6,900 nucleotides of DNA from an uncultured delta proteobacterium (GTDB lineage: Bacteria; Myxococcota_A; Polyangia; Polyangiales; Polyangiaceae): the NCBI GenBank assembly GCA_903858055.1, contig CAIOHM010000384.1, forward strand, positions 1-6,900, read 5' to 3'. A model generated the notes under the pieces. It did no database searches and had not been told where the DNA came from. It saw only the letters and a list, made by a program, of their open reading frames with translations. Below, in pieces: positions 1-5,380 of this stretch; positions within the stretch are counted from its first letter, which is position 1; each line of letters starts with the position of its first letter. The position numbers and the translations under genes were made by a program.

Positions 1-46
1 CATGCGGGAGCGCGTAACGGGAATCGGGAGCGGAGCGCGGCGCTTG

Positions 47-622
47 CTACGCGGCCTCGTCGTCGTCGCCGGCGGGCGGAAGCATCGAGGCGCTCAGAGC
101 CTCCGTGCGCTTCTCGACGAACGCCGCGTCGACGCCGCGACGCATGGCCACGGTGCCCGTGCGCACGAGCTCGAGGATGCCGTAGCTCTCGAGCACTTGA
201 ACGAACGAGTCGATGCGCTCCGCGGTGTCCGTGATCTCGAGCACCATGCACGTCGCGTCGATGTCGACCGCGCGCGCCTTGAAAGCCTCGACGAGCTGAA
301 GAATCGCAGCACGCGACGAGCTCGTGGCCGTGACCTTGATGAGCGCGAGCTCGCGGCTCACGACCTCTTGGCCGCCCTTGGCGTGCTCGACGAAGAGCAC
401 GTTGACGAGCTTGTAGAGGTTCGCGACGAGGCGACGTGCGCCGTCCGCGTCCGCGTCGAAGACGACCGTGAGGCGCGACACGCCAGGCTTCTCGGTGCCG
501 CCGACGCTCAGCGAAGCGATGTTGTAGCCGCGGCGGCGCACGAGCGTGGTCACGCGCGTGAGCACGCCCGGGAGGTCTTCGAGGTACGCGACGATGGTGT
601 GCTGGGTGATGAACGGAGGCAT
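47..622 (-). CDS. ilvN: Acetolactate synthase small (regulatory) subunit
   Basis: Regulatory subunit of acetohydroxyacid synthase, the first shared enzyme of valine, leucine and isoleucine synthesis in the cytoplasm; it activates the large subunit and normally confers valine feedback inhibition. The 191-residue product has an N-terminal ACT domain at about residues 7-84 (HTIVAYLEDLPGVLTRV, RRRGYNIASLSVG, GVSRLTVV) and the usual second domain from about 88 to 165 (ELALIKV, then ELVRTGTVAMRRG). By alignment from memory to E. coli IlvH, Gly19 and Asn34 match valine-site residues Gly14 and Asn29, so feedback inhibition is probably retained; Asp16 replaces Asn11. It is somewhat longer than the common 160-175 residues because of an acidic C-terminal tail ending DDDEAA. 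The ATG start has an AAGAGG ribosome site 8 nt upstream. It follows ilvB after 31 bp and is surely co-transcribed. Identification is firm; strength of feedback control is inferred. Confidence 0.97.
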   Translation of the reverse strand: MPPFITQHTIVAYLEDLPGVLTRVTTLVRRRGYNIASLSVGGTEKPGVSRLTVVFDADADGARRLVANLYKLVNVLFVEHAKGGQEVVSRELALIKVTATSSSRAAILQLVEAFKARAVDIDATCMVLEITDTAERIDSFVQVLESYGILELVRTGTVAMRRGVDAAFVEKRTEALSASMLPPAGDDDEAA

Positions 623-630
623 GGATCTTT

Positions 631-636
631 CCTCTT
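631..636 (-). promoter_or_regulatory. Ribosome binding site of ilvN
   Basis: AAGAGG on the minus strand, 8 nt before the ilvN ATG, in the 31-bp gap after the ilvB stop. It supports the ATG at 622 as the start. Confidence 0.6.
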
Positions 637-653
637 GAAGTCGCTCTTTTGCG

Positions 654-2399
654 TCACTCGTCCGCGGCGGTTTCGACGATCGCGCTCGGGCGGCGGATCA
701 TCTCGTTGAGCGCCGCGCCGGCGGGGACCATCGGGTAGACGGAGTCTTCTTGCTCCACGCGGAACTCGACGAGCACGGTCTCCGGGTGAGCTTGCGCGGC
801 GCGGACCGCGGCTTCGACGTCTTCGCGACGCGTGACGCGGATGCCCTTGAGGCCGTGCGCCTCCGCGAGCTTCACGAAGTCGGGGCTGCGCATCGGCGTC
901 GCCGAGTAGCGACCGTCGTAGAAGAACTGCTGCCACTGGCGGACCATGCCGAGGTAGCCGTTGTTGATCACCGCGATGTTCACCTTCACGCCCTCTTGCG
1001 CGAGGGTGCTCAGCTCGCACGCGGTCATCTGGAAGCCGCCGTCGCCCGCCACGACCCAAACCTCTTCGTTTGGGCACGCGATCTTCGCGCCGGTTGCCGC
1101 CGGGAGCGCGAAGCCCATGGTGCCGAGGCCGCCGCTCGTCACGAGGCGGCGCGCGTAGTCGTGCTTGTAGTACTGAGCTTCCCACATCTGGTGCTGACCG
1201 ACGTCGGTCACGACGAGCGCCTTCCCTTCGGTGAGGCGCCAGAGGTCGTGCATCACGTGCGCGGCGTAGAGCTTGTCCGACGACGGCATCTGCTGGATGT
1301 CCCGCACCGCCGCATCGCCCTTGAGCTCACGGATGCGCGAACTCCATGTTCCGTGCGACTTGGCCTTCGTGCGCGCCTGCAGCGTGGCGACGGCGTCGGC
1401 GAGGTCGCCCACGAGGGCCACGTCGACCTTCACGTTCTTGTTGACCTCGGCCTGATCGCGCTCGAAGTGAATCTTGCGGGCACGCGGCGCGTACGTTTCG
1501 AGCTTGCCGGTTACGCGGTCGTCGAAGCGCATGCCGATGGCAAGCAGGAGGTCCGCCTCCTGAATCGACTGATTGACCCACGCCTCGCCGTGCATGCCCA
1601 TCATGCCAAGGCAGAGAGGGTGCGTCGCCGGGAACCCACCGAGCCCAAGAAGCGTGCAGGCTACAGGGATGTCGTGCTTCTCGGCGAAGGCCTTCACGAG
1701 CTCCGTGGCGCCGGCCTGCACGATGCCGTGACCGGCGAGGATCACCGGCTTTTCCGCGTTTTCGATGAGGCGCACGGCCGCTTCCAAGTCCGCCTCGGAG
1801 AGCGCGTGCTCGGGCCGGTAGCCACGCATGCGAACGGGGCGCGGGTCGAACGCCCACTCCATGAACGCCTGCTGCGCGTCCTTCGTGATGTCCACGAGCA
1901 CCGGGCCTGGGCGACCGCTGCGCGCCACGTAGAACGCCTCACGGATCGTCGGGCCGATGTCTTCGACCCGCGTGACGAGGTAGTTGTGCTTCGTGATCGG
2001 CAGCGTCACGCCGGTGATGTCGACCTCTTGAAAGGCGTCGCTGCCGATGAGCTTCGATGCAACCTGCCCGGTGATCGCGACGAGCGGGATCGAGTCGAGC
2101 ATCGCGGTGGCAATGCCCGTGACGAGGTTCGTGGCGCCCGGGCCGCTGGTGGCAATGCAGCACCCCACCTTGCCACTGGCGCGCGCGTAGCCGTCGGCCA
2201 TGTGCGAAGCGCCTTGCTCGTGGCGCACGAGCACGTGGCGGATCGGGTAGTCGAGGAGCGTGTCGTAGGCGGGCATGATCGCGCCGCCGGGGTAGCCGAA
2301 GACGACCTCGACGCCCTCGTGCACGAGGGCTTCCCAAAGGATGTGCGCTCCCGACAGGCGTCGGCGACCCGCGCTCTTCACGGCGGCAGCGTCCTTCAC
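654..2399 (-). CDS. ilvB: Acetolactate synthase large (catalytic) subunit
   Basis: Thiamine diphosphate- and FAD-dependent enzyme that condenses two pyruvates to acetolactate, or pyruvate and 2-oxobutyrate to acetohydroxybutyrate. The 581-residue product shows all three family domains: an N-terminal pyrimidine-binding domain with catalytic Glu61 in RHEQGASHMADGYARA; a central FAD-type domain; and a C-terminal diphosphate-binding domain with the GDG(452-454)...NN(479-480) Mg/ThDP motif followed by GYLGMVRQWQQ. The GTG start at 2399 is chosen because it overlaps the stop of the preceding gene as GTGA, has a GGAGG 6 nt upstream, and gives the usual family length with the domain beginning near residue 16 (SGAHILWEALVHEGVEVVFG). 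The frame stays open further upstream to 2786, but that part overlaps the preceding gene and has no family likeness. Translation is probably coupled to the KARI-like gene. No key residue is missing; it should be active. Confidence 0.98.
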   Translation of the reverse strand: MKDAAAVKSAGRRRLSGAHILWEALVHEGVEVVFGYPGGAIMPAYDTLLDYPIRHVLVRHEQGASHMADGYARASGKVGCCIATSGPGATNLVTGIATAMLDSIPLVAITGQVASKLIGSDAFQEVDITGVTLPITKHNYLVTRVEDIGPTIREAFYVARSGRPGPVLVDITKDAQQAFMEWAFDPRPVRMRGYRPEHALSEADLEAAVRLIENAEKPVILAGHGIVQAGATELVKAFAEKHDIPVACTLLGLGGFPATHPLCLGMMGMHGEAWVNQSIQEADLLLAIGMRFDDRVTGKLETYAPRARKIHFERDQAEVNKNVKVDVALVGDLADAVATLQARTKAKSHGTWSSRIRELKGDAAVRDIQQMPSSDKLYAAHVMHDLWRLTEGKALVVTDVGQHQMWEAQYYKHDYARRLVTSGGLGTMGFALPAATGAKIACPNEEVWVVAGDGGFQMTACELSTLAQEGVKVNIAVINNGYLGMVRQWQQFFYDGRYSATPMRSPDFVKLAEAHGLKGIRVTRREDVEAAVRAAQAHPETVLVEFRVEQEDSVYPMVPAGAALNEMIRRPSAIVETAADE

Positions 2400-3157
2400 G
2401 AGGCACCTCCCGCCACGGGGCGGCTCGAGGGTGGCATGGGCGGCAACCGAAGCGGCCCTTCGCCGGTGACAGCGGCCGAGAGGCTCTCGAGCGTGCGTTG
2501 CCGCGCTTCGTCGGGCTCGTAGCCCGTGAGCGAACCTTGCTCTTCCCAGGAGGAAAGCAGCGCTTGCGAGCTCCCCTTCTCCGCGGCGTAACCCGCAACG
2601 TCGATGTCGGCCTCGACCGCGAAATTGGAGGTTACCAGGCGCCCCTGCTTGAAGGCCGTGCGCGCGTAAGCGGCAGTGCGCTCCGTCGCGTTGCCGGTCA
2701 CGTCGCGATGAACGGCGATCACGACGGCCTCGCTGCCCTCGCTCGCCGCGGTCTCGCCCGGCTTGGTCGCGCGGAGGCGTGCGCATGCCACGTCGACCGA
2801 GTCGGGAATGGGGACGGCACCCGCTACGGCAGCGGCGGTCGCCTCGAGGAGCACGAGCGTCCCGGGCTCGAGATGCTTCGAGATGAGCGATGCGAAGAGC
2901 TGCGACTGCTCGAGCTCGGGCACGGCGACCACGACGATGCCCGCGCCGGGCAGAGCCTCGGCGATCGCGACCGGACGGAAGCCGTCTTCGAAGGCGCGGA
3001 CCCAGCTCATGCCGCCGGGACGCACCGCCACACGGACCTCATGCCCCGCCGCAAGGAGGTTCTTCGCCGCGGTTTGAGCGCTCCCGCGGTACCCGATCAC
3101 CGCGACGACGGTCTTCGGGTCGAGGGGAGAAGCCTTGTTTGCAGAACCATCGCTCAT
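2396..3157 (-). CDS. Standalone ketol-acid reductoisomerase N-domain-like protein, probably not a KARI enzyme
   Basis: The 253-residue protein resembles the NADPH-binding N-terminal domain of ketol-acid reductoisomerase (IlvC). Seen by eye: VAVIGY at 17-23; RPGGMSW...EDGF at 46-60, matching the family RPGS.SW...DGF; the KPGET stretch around Lys132, where KARI has KGPGHT; and IAVHRDVTGNATERTAAYA at 147-165, matching the family IAVHQDATGNA...AYA. The C-terminal knotted domain, which supplies much of the KARI active site and normally brings the length to about 330 or more, is absent; the last 50 residues are unrelated and end in a Pro-rich tail. The nucleotide fingerprint GYGSQG reads GYRGSA, the catalytic His segment (HGFNIHFG in true KARIs) reads ATAAAVAG, and the metal-site Glu after the conserved Asp is missing (IDVAGYAAEK near 185-194). 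It is thus unlikely to catalyse the KARI reaction. ATG at 3157 has GGAGG 6 nt upstream; a GTG at 3181 is less likely. First gene of the ilv operon, coupled to ilvB. Function unknown; regulation or complex formation is possible. Confidence 0.85.
   Translation of the reverse strand: MSDGSANKASPLDPKTVVAVIGYRGSAQTAAKNLLAAGHEVRVAVRPGGMSWVRAFEDGFRPVAIAEALPGAGIVVVAVPELEQSQLFASLISKHLEPGTLVLLEATAAAVAGAVPIPDSVDVACARLRATKPGETAASEGSEAVVIAVHRDVTGNATERTAAYARTAFKQGRLVTSNFAVEADIDVAGYAAEKGSSQALLSSWEEQGSLTGYEPDEARQRTLESLSAAVTGEGPLRLPPMPPSSRPVAGGAS
2406..2410 (-). promoter_or_regulatory. Ribosome binding site that decides the ilvB start
   Basis: GGAGG on the minus strand with a 6-nt spacer to GTG at 2399, inside the 3' end of the preceding gene. 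The GTG shares its last two bases with the TGA stop (GTGA, 2396-2399), the usual arrangement for translational coupling. This settles the ilvB start over longer open-frame alternatives. Confidence 0.75.
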
Positions 3158-3163
3158 GAGGAA

Positions 3164-3168
3164 CCTCC
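3164..3168 (-). promoter_or_regulatory. Ribosome binding site of the KARI-like gene
   Basis: GGAGG on the minus strand, 6 nt before the ATG at 3157. It favours this start over the upstream in-frame GTG at 3181, which has no such site. Confidence 0.7.
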
Positions 3169-3197
3169 AGACATTGCGCACGACTCGGATACGAAAC

Positions 3198-3227
3198 GGC
3201 CCCCGGCACCTGTTCGGTGCGGGGGCC
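3198..3227 (-). terminator. Predicted attenuator terminator hairpin of the ilv operon
   Basis: A 12-bp GC-rich stem with one bulged base: arms 3216-3227 and 3198-3210, loop 3211-3215. It lies between the leader peptide stop (3249) and the first operon gene (3157). On the operon (minus) transcript the stem is followed by GUUUCGU, only a short U run, so intrinsic termination may be weak or helped by other factors. The 5' arm can instead pair with the end of the leader reading frame (3256-3271), so formation of this hairpin would depend on where the leader ribosome stands. A better T run (TTTTT, 3232-3236) follows the hairpin in the plus direction, but no plus-strand gene leads into it. The hairpin itself is clearly seen; its role as attenuator is inferred from the context. 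Confidence 0.7.
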
Positions 3228-3271
3228 AGGGTTTTTGCTACTTTCGGCCTACTTACCTGGCGGCCCGCACC
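3216..3271 (-). promoter_or_regulatory. Predicted antiterminator structure of the ilv attenuator
   Basis: On the minus-strand transcript, 3264-3271 pairs with 3216-3223 (8 perfect bp, GGUGCGGG with CCCGCACC), and after a 2x1 internal loop 3256-3261 pairs with 3225-3230 (6 bp, GCCAGG with CCUGGC). The closing loop is 3231-3255 and includes the leader stop codon. This pairing uses the same segment, 3216-3227, that forms the 5' arm of the terminator hairpin, so the two exclude each other. The upstream strand lies in codons 60-65 of the leader: a ribosome halted on the Val/Leu/Ile codons would leave it free, and one at the stop codon would cover it. This matches the 2:3 against 3:4 logic known from ilv, leu and trp leaders. 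Pairings were found by eye; no folding energies were computed. Confidence 0.7.
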
Positions 3272-3449
3272 TTGTACCCTCGGGGAGGAGAATCACCCCG
3301 AGGCCAATAAGGAGCGCAAGGACCGGAAGGAGCACGACGCCCGACGCGACGACGCCCGACGCGACGACACCCGACGCGACCAACGAAACCGCCCACGCGC
3401 CCTCGAGGGCGGCCGAGTCGGCGGTTTGACGCGTTGCAACGTGAGTCAT
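3249..3449 (-). CDS. Predicted ilv operon leader peptide (Val/Leu/Ile-rich)
   Basis: A short frame of 66 codons from ATG at 3449 to TAG at 3249, just upstream of the terminator-like hairpin and the ilv genes. Residues 21-55 contain 10 Val, 9 Leu and 2 Ile out of 35, including three ASGVV units in tandem and then LLPVLALLIGLGVILL; the end is PEGTRCGPPGK. Its three abundant residues are the three end products of the operon, as in the E. coli IlvL and IvbL leader peptides, which act by being translated: scarcity of the charged tRNAs stalls the ribosome and prevents terminator formation. The true start is unsure. ATG 3449 has no clear Shine-Dalgarno site, the frame stays open upstream to 3689, and a shorter product from an internal GTG or TTG is possible. 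It is longer than the roughly 16-35 residue leaders of enterobacteria. Alternative: a small hydrophobic membrane peptide. Position and the paired structures favour the leader. Confidence 0.72.
   Translation of the reverse strand: MTHVATRQTADSAALEGAWAVSLVASGVVASGVVASGVVLLPVLALLIGLGVILLPEGTRCGPPGK
3278..3303 (-). promoter_or_regulatory. Possible pause hairpin inside the leader
   Basis: Perfect 8-bp inverted repeat, CCTCGGGG at 3278-3285 and CCCCGAGG at 3296-3303, with a 10-base loop. It lies over leader codons of about 50-58, at the end of the Val/Leu/Ile run and just before the antiterminator strand. In trp/ilv-type leaders an early hairpin pauses RNA polymerase so that the ribosome can catch up; this one is well placed for that, but the role is inferred. 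Confidence 0.45.
3333..3377. repeat. Three tandem 15-bp units in the ilv leader
   Basis: Units 3333-3347, 3348-3362 and 3363-3377, each close to GACGACGCCCGACGC on the plus strand and differing at one position or so. On the minus strand each unit is five codons, Ala-Ser-Gly-Val-Val, with Val codons GTC GTC, GTC GTC and GTC GTG. As 15 is divisible by three, gain or loss of a unit keeps the leader frame and changes the number of Val-Val pairs by one. Confidence 0.9.
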
Positions 3450-3461
3450 GCGGGTGGTGAA

Positions 3462-3490
3462 AGTGTCCGCGCTGTTTCGCTCTGCGTCAA
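3462..3490 (-). promoter_or_regulatory. Candidate promoter of the ilv operon
   Basis: On the minus strand TTGACG (3485-3490) is followed after 17 bp by GACACT (3462-3467), which keeps three of six positions of TATAAT. Transcription would start at about 3455, only a few bases before ATG 3449, so the leader would have almost no 5' untranslated part; this would fit the lack of a Shine-Dalgarno site. The -35 match is good, the -10 match is poor, so this is a tentative call. Confidence 0.35.
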
Positions 3491-3706
3491 GCTTTGGCTT
3501 CATTTTTGTCGCATTGTGTAGGGAAACCTTCGCGTTTTGCGCCCGCTTTGTCATACTTCGGTCATCTCGGGCGGTTAGCAGGTGACTCGACGGATGGTTT
3601 CGTTCTAAGCGCCGCCGGTTTTCTTGTGGGGACCGTGCGAAATTTTTGACGCACCCCTGCGTCGAAAGCGTGGCCCGACGCGACCGCACCGGTTACGCTC
3701 TGCGTC
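3491..3706. other. Intergenic region between the divergent ilv operon and P-protein gene
   Basis: Less GC-rich than its surroundings, with several T- and A-runs (for example near 3503-3508 and 3641-3647), as expected of a control region serving two divergent units. TTGACG occurs on the plus strand at 3646-3651 but no convincing -10 lies 16-18 bp after it. TACGCT at 3694-3699 lies 7 bp before the P-protein ATG. No further gene or stable hairpin was seen; the open minus-strand frame that runs through here into the leader shows no protein family likeness. Confidence 0.5.
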
Positions 3707-4786
3707 ATGGCTCGCCCGCTTCCCGAACTCCGCACCGTCGTGGACACCATCGACGACGAGCTCATCGCGCTCCTCGAAAAGCGGGCGTCGCTCGTTGACG
3801 AGGTCGCCGCTGCGAAACGCGAGGCCGGTCTCCCGCTCCACGACCCGGACCGCGAGCGCCTCGTGCTCGAGCGCCTCGCAGCGCGGGCGCACGGGAAGTT
3901 CCCACCCCAGGCGATTTCGGCCGTGTACCGAGAGATCATGAGCGCGTGCCTCGCGCTGCAGCAGCCGATGGCCGTCGGCTACCTTGGTCCCGAGGGAACG
4001 TTCTCGCACATGGCGGCGCGCTCGCTCTTCGGCCTCGGGGTTCGTTACGTCGAGCTGCCGACCATTGCCGCCGTGGCCGACGCCGTTCGCCGAGGCAGCG
4101 TGGATTACGGTGTCGCGCCGATCGAGAACTCGACCGAAGGGTCCGTCAGCTACACGCTCGATTGCCTCCTCGACGGCGGCGTGCACCTGCGGCGCGAGTG
4201 GATCCTCCCGGTCGAGCAAGCGCTGCTCTCCCGCGCCCCGAGCCTCGCGGCCATCACGAGGGTCATCTCGCATCCGCAGGCGTTCGGGCAGTGCCGCGAG
4301 TGGCTCGCGAAGCATCTGCCCCACGCGCAGCTGATCCACGCATCCTCGACGGCGGCTGCCGCGCGCGAGGCCGCGGGCGATCCGTCCACCGCCGCGATCG
4401 CGAGCCGCCTCGCGGCCGAGCTCCATAGCCTCCCCGTGCTCGTGCCCGCGGTTCAGGATCGCACCGAGAACGCCACGCGCTTCGTGCTCCTCGCCAAGGA
4501 AGACAGCCGCCCCACGGGCGACGACAAGACGACGCTCGCCTTCTCGCTCCGCGACGGCAAGGGCGCGCTCCGTCACGTGCTCGAGGTCTTCGAAAACGAA
4601 GGCGTGAACCTCTCGCGCATCGAGTCGCGACCGAGCCGCGAGAAAGCGTGGGACTACGTCTTCATCGTCGACCTCGAGGGGCACCGCGAGGATGAGCACG
4701 TGGCTCGCGCCCTCGCGGAGCTCGAGCGCCGTTGCCCGATCGTCCGCACCTTCGGCAGCTACCCGCGGGCTCAGCGCCCCACTTGA
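3707..4786 (+). CDS. pheA: Bifunctional chorismate mutase / prephenate dehydratase (P-protein)
   Basis: Cytoplasmic enzyme that converts chorismate to prephenate and then to phenylpyruvate for phenylalanine synthesis. The 359-residue product has three parts. An AroQ-type chorismate mutase fills about residues 1-86 and keeps the E. coli active-site set with a shift of two: Arg9, Arg26, Lys37, Asp46, Arg49, Glu50, Gln86. The prephenate dehydratase domain, about 89-265, has GYLGPEGTFSHMAA, PIENSTEGSV, SHPQAFGQC and the catalytic TRF at 257-259. The ACT domain, about 275-350, has GAL (286-288) and ESRP (306-309), the motifs linked to phenylalanine feedback inhibition. ATG 3707 begins three residues before the first conserved helix; no Shine-Dalgarno site is visible, and TACGCT just upstream would suit a leaderless message. 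It is divergent from the ilv operon and ends 18 bp from the convergent lipoprotein-like gene. All key residues are present. Confidence 0.97.
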   Translation: MARPLPELRTVVDTIDDELIALLEKRASLVDEVAAAKREAGLPLHDPDRERLVLERLAARAHGKFPPQAISAVYREIMSACLALQQPMAVGYLGPEGTFSHMAARSLFGLGVRYVELPTIAAVADAVRRGSVDYGVAPIENSTEGSVSYTLDCLLDGGVHLRREWILPVEQALLSRAPSLAAITRVISHPQAFGQCREWLAKHLPHAQLIHASSTAAAAREAAGDPSTAAIASRLAAELHSLPVLVPAVQDRTENATRFVLLAKEDSRPTGDDKTTLAFSLRDGKGALRHVLEVFENEGVNLSRIESRPSREKAWDYVFIVDLEGHREDEHVARALAELERRCPIVRTFGSYPRAQRPT

Positions 4787-4804
4787 GGCGCGTACGGGCG
4801 AGCG

Positions 4805-5308
4805 CTACTTCGTGACGACCGCGAGGCTCATGGCGGCCTCTTTCGGGAAGCAGTTCGCTTCGTTGCAGATTGCATACTTGTAGACGCCGGAGATCTTGCC
4901 GTTTTGGGCGACGGGCTTGAAGCGCACGGCGAGCGTCGCGACCGTCTTGCTCTCGATGGTCAGGTCTCCCGCAGCCTTCGAGAAGTCGTTCTTCTTCGCC
5001 GCGTCCGCCCCCTGGAGCTCGACGCCAGGCGCCTCGACGCCCTTGAACTTGTAGGGAAACTGCTCGTTCACGTGGAAGCCGCCCTTGGTCTCGAGGCGAA
5101 TCACGGCGGTGCAGACGGAGCCCAGCGCGCAAGCGCCCTTTTGGTCGAAGCTCACCGTGTGGTCGGCGCTGTCGACCTTCGTCTCGGCGAGCGGGGCCGC
5201 TTCCGCGCGCACGGCGATCGGCGGCGCGGGCTCCTGCGCAGACGACTTCGCGCACGCGAGCGAGAGGACGGCGACGAGAGCGAGCGAGGTGCGAGACGCG
5301 TTCTTCAT
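4805..5308 (-). CDS. Exported, probably lipid-anchored protein with DsbD-alpha-like Cys motif
   Basis: A 167-residue protein of unestablished function. Residues 1-19 form a signal peptide (MKN..R, hydrophobic core SLALVAVLSLA) ending at Cys19; LSLAC is an imperfect lipobox (Ser at -3), so lipidation is likely but unsure. A linker rich in Ala, Pro and charged residues follows to about 45. The folded part has GGFHVNEQFPYKFKG at 76-90 and YKYAICNEANCFPKEAAM at 143-160. The Y-x-x-C-N-x-x-x-C-x-P pattern (Cys148, Cys153) together with the GxHxNxxFPxKF stretch recalls the N-terminal alpha domain of DsbD, which relays electrons to periplasmic thiol proteins. A second pair, Cys60 and Cys66, also exists. 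There is no membrane DsbD part and no TlpA-like partner nearby. The ATG at 5308 is chosen for the signal peptide; an in-frame ATG at 5317 is possible; neither has a strong ribosome site. It shares a 72-bp region with the divergent ABC genes. Export is well supported; redox role is inferred. Confidence 0.82.
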   Translation of the reverse strand: MKNASRTSLALVAVLSLACAKSSAQEPAPPIAVRAEAAPLAETKVDSADHTVSFDQKGACALGSVCTAVIRLETKGGFHVNEQFPYKFKGVEAPGVELQGADAAKKNDFSKAAGDLTIESKTVATLAVRFKPVAQNGKISGVYKYAICNEANCFPKEAAMSLAVVTK

Positions 5309-5380
5309 GGCCCGCATGGTTTGCCAACGAAACGGCGCCTCGTCCAGCGAGGATGCGCGATTCCATGGTATCTCCTGGCT
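5309..5380. other. Divergent promoter region between lipoprotein-like and ABC transporter genes
   Basis: A 72-bp gap between two divergently read genes must hold both promoters unless the starts are wrong. No convincing -35/-10 pair was found on either strand, and neither gene has a clear Shine-Dalgarno site. Confidence 0.4.

Noticed and set aside
5..32. Direct repeat CGGGAGCG at 5-12 and 25-32
   Set aside because: Eight-base repeats are expected by chance in such GC-rich sequence and nothing else supports a function.
2..709. Plus-strand open frame opposite ilvN
   Set aside because: Antisense to the clearly identified ilvN, with Arg-rich, low-complexity content and no domain likeness.
750..2522. 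Long plus-strand open frame of 590 codons opposite ilvB
   Set aside because: It is antisense to a gene with full family motifs; its composition is Arg-, Ala-, Val- and His-rich without any recognisable motif, typical of high-GC shadow frames.
2400..2786. N-terminal extension of ilvB to an upstream start
   Set aside because: It would overlap the KARI-like gene by hundreds of bases, shows no family likeness, and ignores the GTG with a good ribosome site at 2399.
3156..3174. Six-codon frame (ATG 3174 to TGA 3156) whose stop overlaps the ATG of the KARI-like gene
   Set aside because: It merely includes the ribosome binding site of the next gene, has no ribosome site of its own and no Val/Leu/Ile codons; chance overlap is the simplest view.
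3605..4699. Minus-strand open frame of 364 codons opposite the P-protein gene
   Set aside because: The plus strand carries all chorismate mutase, prephenate dehydratase and ACT residues; the opposite frame has no motif and a shadow-type composition.
4774..4791. Small inverted repeat GCGCC/GGCGC between the convergent P-protein and secreted protein genes
   Set aside because: Only 5 bp of stem and no T run on either strand; too weak to call a terminator.
4904..5380. N-terminal extension of the first ABC ATPase
   Set aside because: The extension lies opposite the secreted protein gene, and the ATPase family begins at about 5381.
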